Assembly: GCA_024693845.1 (NCBI GenBank)
Contig: JAILKJ010000081.1
Location: 38,249 to 102,248, forward strand
Direction: 5' to 3'
Length of the DNA stretch: 64,000 nucleotides
Source of the DNA: Lachnospiraceae bacterium
Lineage (GTDB): Bacteria; Bacillota; Clostridia; Lachnospirales; Lachnospiraceae
The notes beneath the pieces were generated by a model, which did no database searches, was not told where the DNA came from, and saw only the letters and a list, made by a program, of their open reading frames with translations. A program made the position numbers and the translations under genes. Of the stretch, positions 33,795 through 42,650 are shown piece by piece; positions within the stretch are counted from its first letter, which is position 1; the number at the start of each line of letters is the position of its first letter.

Positions 33795-35759
33795 ATGACC
33801 AGAAAGCAAAGGAAAAACCTCATCCGTATCATAATATCTGCCGTGTTGATGGCAGTACTGCATTTCCTGCCTCTGTCAGGTATCCTCAGATTCATCTGTT
33901 ATCTGGTGCCCTATCTGATCGTGGGCTATGACATTCTACTCAAGGCCGGAAAGGGTATCATCAACCGGCAGCCCTTTGACGAATGTCTGCTCATGGCTAT
34001 TGCCACCATCGGTGCCATGGCCATCGCCGTATATGAAGACGGAGATTATACGGAGGGGATCGCCGTGATGCTCTTTTATCAGATCGGCGAATGGTTCCAG
34101 AGTTACGCGGTAGGTAAAAGCCGTAGGAACATTTCCGAGCTGATGGATATCAGACCTGACCATGCCAACCTTTTGACAGAGGAGGGAATGGAAGAGACGG
34201 ATCCCGATGAAGTGCCCATAGGAAGCACCATCGTTGTCCGCCCCGGAGAAAAGATCCCCATCGATGGTATAGTGATCAAAGGAGAATCGGATCTGAACAC
34301 TGCGGCTCTGACGGGAGAAAGCCTTCCGAGAAAGGCAGAGGTGGGCAGCGAGGTCATCAGCGGATGCATCAACCTGCGGGGAGAATTACATATCCGTACA
34401 ACGCGCGAATTCGGCGAATCTACGGTCTCGAAGATCCTGGAGCTGGTGGAGAATGCCAGCAGCCGCAAATCGCGTTCGGAGGCCTTTATCAGCCGTTTCG
34501 CAAGGGTGTACACACCGGCAGTGGTATTCAGTGCCCTGGCCCTGGCTCTTTTGCCGCCGGTCATCAGAGGTTTGATCCTGCATATTGAGCCCATGACGGG
34601 TACCTGGATCTACCGTGCCCTTACCTTCCTTGTCATCAGTTGTCCCTGCGCCCTGGTGATCAGTATCCCCCTGACCTTCTTTGCGGGGATCGGCGGAGCC
34701 AGCAGGCAGGGCGTTTTAGTGAAGGGATCGAATTATCTTGAGGCTTTGTCCAAGGTGGGATGTCTCATTTTTGACAAAACGGGAACCCTTACCAGAGGCG
34801 ACTTTGCTGTGACGGGGATCTACCCGGCAGATGAACCGCTACGGGACGGAATGCAGGAGCTGACGAAGAATCAGAGAGATCTGCTGCAGATGGCGGCCAT
34901 GGCCGAATGCGCCTCCCTTCATCCCATTGCCAAAAGTCTGCAGGATGCTTTGGAAGATCCCATTGACAGAAGGTTTGTGGACAGGATCGAGGAGATCAGC
35001 GGTCACGGTGTTTCGGCCTATGTAAACGGGATCCACATCCTGGTGGGTAATGATAAGCTCATGCGCAGGGAGGGGATAGCAGTGAACCTTCCCGGAGAGA
35101 ACAAGCTGGGTAAAAGTGAGAGCGAAAAAGAGTTAAGACAGGCCGGTACCTGTGTTCATGTGGCTGAAGACGGTGTTTACCGCGGATACATCCTGATCGC
35201 AGACAGGATCAAGGATCATTCAAAGGAAGCGATAGACAGGCTCAGGGGAATGGGCATCGCGGATATTGTGATGCTGACCGGGGATGAGGAATCGGTAGCC
35301 GCAGATGTGGCGGGGCAGCTGGGGATCACCAACTATGCTTCCCGTCTGCTGCCGGCAGACAAGGTGGAAAAAACAGAACGCCTGCTGGAACAGAAGCAGG
35401 CGGGCAGGCAGGTGGCCTTTGTAGGCGACGGTATCAACGATGCACCGGTGCTGACCCGGGCGGATATCGGCATTGCCATGGGAGCCCTGGGATCGGACGC
35501 CGCCATCGAAGCGGCGGATGTTGTCCTGATGGATGATGACCCCATGGGTATCGTAAGGGCTGTCTCCATTTCCCGTAAGGCTATGCGCATCGTTTATGAA
35601 AATATCTGGTTTGCCATCGGCGTCAAGCTGATCTGTCTGATCCTGGGCGCCCTGGGCTTTGCCAATATGTGGCTTGCGATCTTCGCCGATGTGGGCGTTA
35701 TGGTACTGGCGGTCTTAAACGCCGTACGTGCTCTGGGTCTTCGGCGGGATCAGAAATAA
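33795..35759 (+). CDS. Zn/Cd/Pb-translocating P-type ATPase
   Basis: 654 residues, shorter than CadA/ZntA because no HMA domain precedes the first helix. The membrane CPC motif is at C283-P-C285 (ISCPCALVISIPL), the phosphorylation site is D327 (DKTGTLTRG), followed by SLHPIAK for nucleotide binding and GDGINDAPVL near the end. The last helices have ADVGVMVLAVLNAVRAL, typical of the P1B-2 group, so Zn, Cd or Pb export is expected rather than copper. It overlaps the 3' end of the convergent hydG by 10 bases. Confidence 0.93.
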   Translation: MTRKQRKNLIRIIISAVLMAVLHFLPLSGILRFICYLVPYLIVGYDILLKAGKGIINRQPFDECLLMAIATIGAMAIAVYEDGDYTEGIAVMLFYQIGEWFQSYAVGKSRRNISELMDIRPDHANLLTEEGMEETDPDEVPIGSTIVVRPGEKIPIDGIVIKGESDLNTAALTGESLPRKAEVGSEVISGCINLRGELHIRTTREFGESTVSKILELVENASSRKSRSEAFISRFARVYTPAVVFSALALALLPPVIRGLILHIEPMTGTWIYRALTFLVISCPCALVISIPLTFFAGIGGASRQGVLVKGSNYLEALSKVGCLIFDKTGTLTRGDFAVTGIYPADEPLRDGMQELTKNQRDLLQMAAMAECASLHPIAKSLQDALEDPIDRRFVDRIEEISGHGVSAYVNGIHILVGNDKLMRREGIAVNLPGENKLGKSESEKELRQAGTCVHVAEDGVYRGYILIADRIKDHSKEAIDRLRGMGIADIVMLTGDEESVAADVAGQLGITNYASRLLPADKVEKTERLLEQKQAGRQVAFVGDGINDAPVLTRADIGIAMGALGSDAAIEAADVVLMDDDPMGIVRAVSISRKAMRIVYENIWFAIGVKLICLILGALGFANMWLAIFADVGVMVLAVLNAVRALGLRRDQK

Positions 35760-37192
35760 AAATCACGTTTATTCGAGGAAGCTATGCTTCCGATCAACTC
35801 TTCTGTCTTGGCTCGCACCTGATCTTTCGGGATGCGGGCCAATTCTTTTTGAATGGTCTCATATCCCTTGGCCTTCGTTTCGGGGGTTGCATAATCCTCC
35901 AGATATTCAGCCAGCGTCATCAGAGCGTTGGGATGGCAGCAGTTCTGGATCTGACCGCTTTTGCAAAGCTCCATGAACCGGTCACCGGTGCGTCCTTCCC
36001 GGTAGCATGCGGTGCAGAAGGAAGGAATGTGTCCGCTGTCCATCAGCCAGCTGACCACCTCATCAAGGCTTCGCTGGTCGGAAACATTGAACTGTTCGGT
36101 GTCATGGGGGCGCTGTTCTTCGGTATAGCCGCCTACGGAGGTTCTGGAACCGCCGCTTACCTGGGAGATGCCCACCTGCAGTAAGCGTTGTCTTACTTCT
36201 TCGCTTTCCCTGGTGGAAACGATCATGCCGGTATAGGGAACCGCAAGCCTGATGCAGGCAGCGATCCTGGTAAAGGTCTCATCGTCGATCCCGTTGTCGA
36301 AAGCATCCGGATCGATGTCGTCGGCTTTGCGTACCCGGGGGATACTGATGGTGTGGGGTCCCACGCCGAAGGTGGCCTCCAGATGTTCGGCATGCATCAA
36401 AAGTCCCGCAAATTCATAGGCATAGCGTTCCAGACCGAAGAGGACACCCAGGCCTACGTCGTCGATCCCGCCTTCCATGGCCCGGTCCATAGCCTCGGTG
36501 TGATAGGCATAATCGTGCTTGGGTCCCGTGGGATGCAGCCGTTCATAGCTTTCTCTGTGATAGGTCTCCTGAAACAGGATATAGGTGCCGATGCCGGCTT
36601 CCTTGAGCCTTCGGTAATTCTCTACCGTTGTGGCTGCGATATTGACGTTTACCCTGCGGATGGAGCCGTTTTTATGATGGGTATTGTAGATCGTATCGAT
36701 ACATTCGAGGATATACTCGATGGGGGAGTTTACCGGATCCTCACCGGATTCGATGGCAAGGCGCTTGTGGCCCATGTCCTGCAGCGCGATGACCTCGGCC
36801 CGTACCTCCTCCTGGGTCAGCTTCTTGCGGGGAATATGGGTGTTCGTCCGATGGTAGGGGCAGTACAGACAGCCGTTGATGCAGTAGTTGGACAGGTACA
36901 GGGGCGCGAAGATCACGATTCTGTTTCCGTAAAAAGAAAGCTTGATCTGCTCGGCGATCTCATACATTTTATTGACTCTTTCGGGATCGGTGCAGGCAAG
37001 CAGCACGCTGGCCTCCCTGTGATCCAGTCCCCTGCAGCGCCAGCCGCCTTCGGTCTTGACGGGCCGCGCCTTTTCCAGGATCTCATCCACCAGCTTAAGG
37101 TCGTCTTTATGCTCCGCGGCATAAGCCAGGGTGGAACGGATCTCCTCATCGTTTATGAATTCGTCTGCCTTTTTTGATCTCGGATCGTACAT
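35750..37192 (-). CDS. hydG: [FeFe] hydrogenase H-cluster maturase HydG (radical SAM)
   Basis: 480 residues. The radical-SAM cluster loop is C104-x3-C108-x2-C111 (YCINGCLYCPYHR). The C-terminal auxiliary cluster has CTACYREGRTGDRFM followed by CCHPN, i.e. the CX2C-X22-C pattern of HydG. It splits tyrosine to yield CO and CN ligands for the di-iron site. It follows hydF with a short gap and both are on the minus strand. No hydrogenase structural gene is in the window. AGAGAGG precedes the ATG. Confidence 0.95.
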   Translation of the reverse strand: MYDPRSKKADEFINDEEIRSTLAYAAEHKDDLKLVDEILEKARPVKTEGGWRCRGLDHREASVLLACTDPERVNKMYEIAEQIKLSFYGNRIVIFAPLYLSNYCINGCLYCPYHRTNTHIPRKKLTQEEVRAEVIALQDMGHKRLAIESGEDPVNSPIEYILECIDTIYNTHHKNGSIRRVNVNIAATTVENYRRLKEAGIGTYILFQETYHRESYERLHPTGPKHDYAYHTEAMDRAMEGGIDDVGLGVLFGLERYAYEFAGLLMHAEHLEATFGVGPHTISIPRVRKADDIDPDAFDNGIDDETFTRIAACIRLAVPYTGMIVSTRESEEVRQRLLQVGISQVSGGSRTSVGGYTEEQRPHDTEQFNVSDQRSLDEVVSWLMDSGHIPSFCTACYREGRTGDRFMELCKSGQIQNCCHPNALMTLAEYLEDYATPETKAKGYETIQKELARIPKDQVRAKTEELIGSIASSNKRDFYF

Positions 37193-37222
37193 TTTTGTAA
37201 CCTCTCTGTTTCTTCTAACTGT

Positions 37223-38425
37223 TTATCGGGAAAAGTGTCCGCCCAGCGGCGCCAGGCTCCGTCTCAGTATCCCGTTCATATGGGCGATGGCAGTCCCGTA
37301 ATTGGTAAAGGCAACGCCCTGATCTGCGGACAGCTTCATGCGGTAGCGAAGATCCCGCTCGGTGAGCATACAGCCGCCGCAGTGGATCACCAGGTCATAG
37401 GAGGAAACGTCCTCGGGAAAATCCCTGCCGGAGGAAGTTTCGATGATCAGTTGTTTTTTGGTATATTTTTCCAGAAGACGGGGCAGCTTGACCGTTCCGA
37501 TATCGCCGCACTGGCGGTGATGGGTACAGCCCTCCGACATCAGGATCCGTGCGCCGTCACCCAGGGTGTCGATCTTTGCCGCGCCTTCTATGGCAGAGGA
37601 AAGGAATCCCTTATACCTTGCCATCAGGATGGAAAAGGAGGTAAGGGGGATGCTTTCGGGACAGATGGATGATACTTGTGCAAAAGCCTGACTGTCTGTG
37701 ACAACCAGGGCAGGGGGAGAGTTCAGGGAAGAAAGAGCCCCTGCCAGCTGCGCTGGCTGTACCACAAGAACCTGTCCGTCACCGTCCAGAACATCCCGGA
37801 TCGCCATCTGCTGGGGCAGGATCATCCTCCCCTTGGGTGCGGACTCGTCAATGGGACAAACCAGCACTACGGTTTCGGAGGGGGCAAACAGATCCTGCAG
37901 GTAAGGAGGTTTATCCTCCTCGGTAACGAGAGCTCCCAGTGCCTCCTTTAACGCAAAAATGCCATCGCCGGTCTTGGCGCTGACATACAGGATCGGTGCT
38001 ATGGTATTCTCTTGTGCGGCTGCTCCGGAGGGAGCCAGATCGCTCTTGTTGGCTACGATCAGAGAAGGGATCTCTTTTTCCAGAAGAAGGTTCCAGAAAT
38101 CCCTGTCCTGTTCCTGCAGGCCTTCGGCGGCATCGATCAGGAGAAGAGCAAGATCGGTACGGTTTAATACCTGCCGCGTGCGGCTGACGCGCTTTTCCCC
38201 CAGGGCGCCTTCGTCATCATAGCCGGGGGTGTCGATCAGGACAACGGGGCCCAAAGGGAGCAGCTCCATGGTCTTATAGACTGGATCTGTCGTCGTACCC
38301 GCCTGGGCGGATACGATAGACAGATCGGAGTCTGTGATCGCATTAATGATACTGGATTTACCTACATTGCGCCTGCCGAAGATCGCGATATGGATCCGTT
38401 CGGCGGCAGGAGTGCGGTTTAACAT
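37223..38425 (-). CDS. hydF: [FeFe] hydrogenase H-cluster maturation GTPase HydF
   Basis: 400 residues. The N-terminal GTPase has P-loop GRRNVGKSS (17-25), DTPGYDDEG and NKSD. The C-terminal iron-sulfur domain holds GCTHHRQC and, about 45 residues later, HCGGC, which is the HydF cluster pattern. It is the scaffold that passes the [2Fe] precursor to the hydrogenase. The start is 8 bases from the end of the chemoreceptor gene, so it is in the same transcript, and hydG follows 30 bases later. Confidence 0.95.
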   Translation of the reverse strand: MLNRTPAAERIHIAIFGRRNVGKSSIINAITDSDLSIVSAQAGTTTDPVYKTMELLPLGPVVLIDTPGYDDEGALGEKRVSRTRQVLNRTDLALLLIDAAEGLQEQDRDFWNLLLEKEIPSLIVANKSDLAPSGAAAQENTIAPILYVSAKTGDGIFALKEALGALVTEEDKPPYLQDLFAPSETVVLVCPIDESAPKGRMILPQQMAIRDVLDGDGQVLVVQPAQLAGALSSLNSPPALVVTDSQAFAQVSSICPESIPLTSFSILMARYKGFLSSAIEGAAKIDTLGDGARILMSEGCTHHRQCGDIGTVKLPRLLEKYTKKQLIIETSSGRDFPEDVSSYDLVIHCGGCMLTERDLRYRMKLSADQGVAFTNYGTAIAHMNGILRRSLAPLGGHFSR

Positions 38426-38433
38426 TTTTTACC

Positions 38434-39963
38434 TCAGATATAGGATTTCATCTTTTCGGCCTCGCCGGAAAGGACGTCTACCATACCGTTGATGTTCTTA
38501 ACGATCTCCTGGTTCTGCTCACTGCCGGCATAGGTGCTGTTGGCATGAGCCGTAACCTCTTCGGTGATGGCACTGATGGTCTGGATACTGTTAACGATCT
38601 CTTTATTGGCTTCGGACAGCTCACGTACGGAACGATCCATGGAGCCGGAAAGATTGATGATGGTCTGAACGTTGTTTTCGATCTTGACAAAGCTGGATGC
38701 CGTTTCTGTAGCGCAGCGGCTTTCATCCTCGCCTGCCTGAAGGAGCTTTTCGATATCGGAGGTCATGGACTCAAGCTGGGATGCGATTTCGCCGATCAGC
38801 TTGGTGATATCTTCGGTAGCCGTCGTGGTCTGCTTTGCAAGATTAGAGATCTCGGAAGCCACGACTGCGAAGCCCTTGCCTGCCTCACCGGCACGTGCGG
38901 CCTCGATGCTGGCATTGAGCGCAAGAAGCGAGGTCTGATCTGCCACGTTATTGATCAGTTCGGTAATGGAATTCATCTGAGAAGTGGTCTCTCTGAAGCC
39001 TGCCAGTGCGGCGGCAACTTCCTTACCCGCGGAGTCTACTTCCTTAGTCAGGGTATCCATCTCGGTGATATGATCCTGACCCTCCTTAACAGCCTCGTCG
39101 GTGAGTGTTACTTCATCATGGATATGCAGGCCTGCATTGGCAACCGTTTCGATATGAGCCTGGATCTCTTCTGTTTTGATCAGCTGGTTCTGAACCGCCA
39201 TGGCGGATTCCGTAGTTCCGCTGTTAACCTCGGTCATGCTCACCAGCGTCTGATCGACGGATTCGCGAAGAGAGGTCATCTCACCGGATATGCTGTCCAC
39301 GGTTTCGGTCATTCTGCCGGAAACCTGCAGGATATCATCCATCAGATTGTTTACATGATTTTCTTCCAGTTTCAGGCGGGACATTCTGACCATCTCAAAC
39401 CTTCGGGTGGAGCTGGTCACCAGGATCAGGTATAAGGCCGTGATAGCCAGCAGCACAACGCGCATCGGAAGAGCCGAAAACTGCTGGGGGTCGGTTACCT
39501 GTCCGCTGGCGAGAGTGGAGCCCACCTTGATCAGGTTGACGATCGCTGCGCCGATGGAAACCTCCGCCGTGTAGGCAACCTTGCCGTATAAGGTCACAAT
39601 CACCAGCATAGGGATCACATAGAGGTAAACGATCTCCATTTCGGAGGTGAACATGATCACGATATACAGGATCGCGAAGCCTACACCGATCACGTGCATC
39701 GCCATAGGTGTTTCCTTATCCTTCAGATAGAAAAACCAGCTCAGAGCGATGGGCGCAACCGCCAGCAAAACGGTGAGCAGACCGCTTCCTGCCGGAATCT
39801 GTTTGCTGATCACCAGGATCAGAAAGGTTGCTGCAATGAAACCGCACAGTATAGTCAGTCCCATGATCGCGATCTTATTGGTGGTCGCAAGTTCGGAAAC
39901 CTTTGACAGCTGCACAAGTTCCTGTTCGGTCATTTGGTCAAGAGTCTTTTTTTTCTGGTTCAT
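38434..39963 (-). CDS. Methyl-accepting chemotaxis protein with multi-helix N-terminal membrane domain
   Basis: About 509 residues from the ATG at 39963, which has GGGGGAAGG just upstream; a GTG five codons earlier is part of that ribosome site. Residues about 30-200 form five or six membrane helices with little extracellular loop, so the signal is probably sensed in or near the membrane. The signalling domain follows, with the hairpin tip [23 protein letters not shown] split around residue 370. No HAMP domain is obvious. It is the first gene of a unit with hydF and hydG. Confidence 0.88.
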   Translation of the reverse strand: MNQKKKTLDQMTEQELVQLSKVSELATTNKIAIMGLTILCGFIAATFLILVISKQIPAGSGLLTVLLAVAPIALSWFFYLKDKETPMAMHVIGVGFAILYIVIMFTSEMEIVYLYVIPMLVIVTLYGKVAYTAEVSIGAAIVNLIKVGSTLASGQVTDPQQFSALPMRVVLLAITALYLILVTSSTRRFEMVRMSRLKLEENHVNNLMDDILQVSGRMTETVDSISGEMTSLRESVDQTLVSMTEVNSGTTESAMAVQNQLIKTEEIQAHIETVANAGLHIHDEVTLTDEAVKEGQDHITEMDTLTKEVDSAGKEVAAALAGFRETTSQMNSITELINNVADQTSLLALNASIEAARAGEAGKGFAVVASEISNLAKQTTTATEDITKLIGEIASQLESMTSDIEKLLQAGEDESRCATETASSFVKIENNVQTIINLSGSMDRSVRELSEANKEIVNSIQTISAITEEVTAHANSTYAGSEQNQEIVKNINGMVDVLSGEAEKMKSYI

Positions 39964-39981
39964 ATAGCCTTCCCCCACTTA

Positions 39982-40046
39982 TTTGCTATACAACAGATCC
40001 GCCATGTTGCGGATCAGAGTGATATTACACTGAAAAGTATAGCAAA
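39982..40046 (-). promoter_or_regulatory. Promoter and nested inverted repeats before the MCP-hydF-hydG unit
   Basis: On the minus strand TTTACC, a 17-base spacer and TATACT form a promoter whose -10 lies in the outer repeat. TTTGCTATAC (39982-39991) and GTATAGCAAA (40037-40046) are perfect inverted copies. Between them GATCCGC (39996-40002) and GCGGATC (40009-40015) form a strong hairpin in the untranslated leader. The pairs could be a repressor site and an RNA stem. Confidence 0.6.
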
Positions 40047-40082
40047 ATTCGGGCCGAAGGTAAAGGTGACAGCAGGAAAAAA

Positions 40083-40739
40083 TCAGAGTACATACTGGTA
40101 CATGAAGATGAAGTGACAGAAGCTTCCGCCCATGACGAAAAGATGGAAGATCTCATGGGAACCGAAATACTTGTGCTTCAGGTTGAAGATGGGGAGCTTC
40201 AGGGCATAGATCACCCCGCCCACCGTATAGATCAGACCGCCCGTCAGAAGCCAAAGAAAGCCTCCCGGCGTCAGGGAATGCAGGATGGGCTTGAATACAA
40301 AAAGGCACAGCCATCCCATGGCGATATAGATGGAAGAGGAGAGCCATTTGGGACAGTTGATCCAGCATACCTTAAGGACGATCCCCAGGATCGTCAGTCC
40401 CCAGATCGCCGTCAAAAGAGAAAGACCGACGGTGGAATTGAGGATCAAAAGACAGACCGGCGTATAGGAGCCGGCGATGAGAACGAAGATCATGGAATGA
40501 TCCAGCTTGCGGAAGCGTTTGATCCCTTCCGGCTCCAGGTTGATGGCATGATAGGTGGCGCTTGCGCCGTAAAGAGCGATCATGCTGAGCAGAAAGATCA
40601 GCATGGAAACTACATATAAAGGGCCGAAACCGGCCGCCTTGATGAGCAGCGGAAGGCCTGCACCGGCTGTCATCAGCATGGCTATGAAATGAGTCAGGGC
40701 ACTTACGGGCTGGCGGATCTTGATCTCCATATTGGTCAC
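40083..40739 (-). CDS. Hemolysin III family membrane protein
   Basis: 218 residues, seven hydrophobic helices. The HlyIII/PAQR blocks are present: N-terminal EIKIRQPVSALTHFIAML, SATYHAIN (conserved His after Ser), LDHSMIFVLIAGSYTPV with Asp/His, and the C-terminal GSHEIFHLFVMGGSFCHF. The conserved Ser, Asp and His residues coordinate a metal in PAQR relatives, where hydrolase activity is suspected. True hemolysis is unlikely. Single-gene unit on the minus strand; AAAGAGGTGAC precedes the ATG. Confidence 0.9.
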   Translation of the reverse strand: MTNMEIKIRQPVSALTHFIAMLMTAGAGLPLLIKAAGFGPLYVVSMLIFLLSMIALYGASATYHAINLEPEGIKRFRKLDHSMIFVLIAGSYTPVCLLILNSTVGLSLLTAIWGLTILGIVLKVCWINCPKWLSSSIYIAMGWLCLFVFKPILHSLTPGGFLWLLTGGLIYTVGGVIYALKLPIFNLKHKYFGSHEIFHLFVMGGSFCHFIFMYQYVL

Positions 40740-40747
40740 CTCTTTTT

Positions 40748-40821
40748 GGAATACCGATATTACATCACGTAGTAATGAAAACTATATAGCGATACATTGA
40801 TACTACATCATGCGAAAGAGC
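40748..40821. other. Intergenic region between divergent hlyIII-like and mutS-like genes
   Basis: The 159-base gap (40740-40898) has ATTAC...GTAAT and TACTACATCATG-type repeats. On the minus strand TATAGT could be a -10. No ORF, RNA or clear operator is assigned. Confidence 0.35.
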
Positions 40822-40898
40822 GTGTCAATAGGGGGCTTGTATTTTTGCGAGAAAAAAGATACCATAAGCCTATCAAAGCTTGATAAAGGAGCATTTTT

Positions 40899-42650
40899 AT
40901 GGCAAAAAAACGACCGATCAGTCTGTTGTATCCCGTGGATGATGAGTCAACTTACAGGATCCTTTCCGATACCACCTGTCATGATCTCGGCCTGGACACC
41001 CTTTGTGAGCAACTCAGTCAGAAGCCCAATGAGCGAAACATGCTCCTGTCCGTTTTGAAGACCATGACAGCCTCCCCGGGGGTGGCATCCTACCGGGCGC
41101 GGATCTTTGAGGACGTGCGACGTCTGCCGGATATGTGCGCAAGACTGCAGGAGCTCCTTTCCCAGGTGCAGTTTTTGAATGACTACGGAAGTTTTCGCAA
41201 GGATCACGATATCAAGGCGGGGCTTTGGGAGTTTTTGCACAGGCTCAGCGAGCTGAACGATTATATCAAGTCGGTGGAGGGGATCCGGGACTGCCTGGCC
41301 GGTTCGGACATTCAGTCCGACGGACTTCTTTCGCTTAAAGACTATATCGAGACCGTTTTCATCGATTCCCACTTTGAAGAGCTGAAGAAGGATATCGCGG
41401 GTCTGAACGCGGATACCCAGAATCTCAAGAGTGTGACTGTGGGCATCAATCTCAATCCCAGCTTTCAGGTGAAAAGTGTGGGTGTCATCTCCGTCAACAG
41501 CAAGGAGTTCAAAAACTCCGGCATATTGGGGAATTTTGCCGATGCCGTCGCTGCATCCGATCCCATCAAACAGGACAATGAGTGGAAGGGCGACATGCAT
41601 TACAGACAGGTCACCAAGACCACAAGCGAGTTTCTGCCTGCCATGGAGAAGCTGGGCGGTTTTGCGGCTTCGCTGCAGATCCCTTTGCTGGGAGCCCAGA
41701 TGGCAGCTACCGTAGCCAACGTTCCCGAGAACGATACCGGTGCCTACATGACCCATTATCTTGATAAGGAGGTCAGCCAGCTCCTTTCCCATCTGACCAA
41801 AAAGCTGGAACGGATCCTGAGCAAATACGTGAATTTCAGTATCCACACTATCGTGGATCTGATCCCCGAATTCTATTACTATGTGACTTTTGCGAAATAT
41901 CTGGATAAGTTCCGGGAGAAGGGATATACCTTCTGCATGCCCGAGGCTGTGGAGGAGACAGACGGGGTAAAAATGAAGGCCGGGGGTATCTACAACCTGA
42001 AGCTGGCCATCTCCGGAGAGGTGAGCCCCGCCGATATGGTACCCAATGATCTGATCTTTGATACGGATCACACCATCTATCTGTTAACCGGTGCTAACCG
42101 CGGCGGTAAGACAACCATCACCCAGGCCGTGGGACTGTGTTATGTGCTGGCCCAGGGAGGTATCAGTGTACCCGGCTCATCTTTCAGATATGTACCGGTG
42201 GACAGTATCTACACCCATTATCCTGCCGATGAGGATAAGACCATGGATCTAGGTCGTCTGGGAGAGGAGTGCAGCCGTTTCAAGGAGATCTACAGTGCCT
42301 GCACCGGCAACAGTCTGCTGCTTTTGAATGAGACCTTCTCCACCACTTCCTTTGAGGAGGGGTACTATATCGCCAGTGATGCGGTCAAAGCCTTATTACA
42401 AAAAAATGTGCGCACCATATACAATACGCACATGCACAAACTGGCATTTGAAGTTGAGGAGCTGAACGCCTTTGCGAATAAGGGAAAGGCAGCCTCCCTT
42501 GTGGCCCGCACCAGTGACGGTAAGCGTTCCTTTACCATCGTTTTGAGCGAGCCGGAGGGAAGATCCCATGCGGGAGATATCGCCGAGAAATACGGTGTGA
42601 CTTACGAGATGCTGACGAAGGACCGGGGACCTGAAACTACAGGACCTTGA
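40899..42650 (+). CDS. MutS-like ATPase lacking mismatch-recognition domain
   Basis: 583 residues. The first about 380 residues correspond to the helical core and clamp of MutS; the mismatch-reading N-terminal domains are missing. The ATPase domain has Walker A TGANRGGKTTI (about 395-404), YPADEDKTMDLGRLGEECSRF as the ABC-signature-like block, Walker B LLLLNETFSTTS (about 473-484) and the switch His in THMHKL. The Walker B Asp is replaced by Asn before the catalytic Glu. Substrates of this MutS branch are unknown. ATAAAGGAGC precedes the ATG. Its 3' end overlaps convergent galK by 14 bases. Confidence 0.85.
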   Translation: MAKKRPISLLYPVDDESTYRILSDTTCHDLGLDTLCEQLSQKPNERNMLLSVLKTMTASPGVASYRARIFEDVRRLPDMCARLQELLSQVQFLNDYGSFRKDHDIKAGLWEFLHRLSELNDYIKSVEGIRDCLAGSDIQSDGLLSLKDYIETVFIDSHFEELKKDIAGLNADTQNLKSVTVGINLNPSFQVKSVGVISVNSKEFKNSGILGNFADAVAASDPIKQDNEWKGDMHYRQVTKTTSEFLPAMEKLGGFAASLQIPLLGAQMAATVANVPENDTGAYMTHYLDKEVSQLLSHLTKKLERILSKYVNFSIHTIVDLIPEFYYYVTFAKYLDKFREKGYTFCMPEAVEETDGVKMKAGGIYNLKLAISGEVSPADMVPNDLIFDTDHTIYLLTGANRGGKTTITQAVGLCYVLAQGGISVPGSSFRYVPVDSIYTHYPADEDKTMDLGRLGEECSRFKEIYSACTGNSLLLLNETFSTTSFEEGYYIASDAVKALLQKNVRTIYNTHMHKLAFEVEELNAFANKGKAASLVARTSDGKRSFTIVLSEPEGRSHAGDIAEKYGVTYEMLTKDRGPETTGP

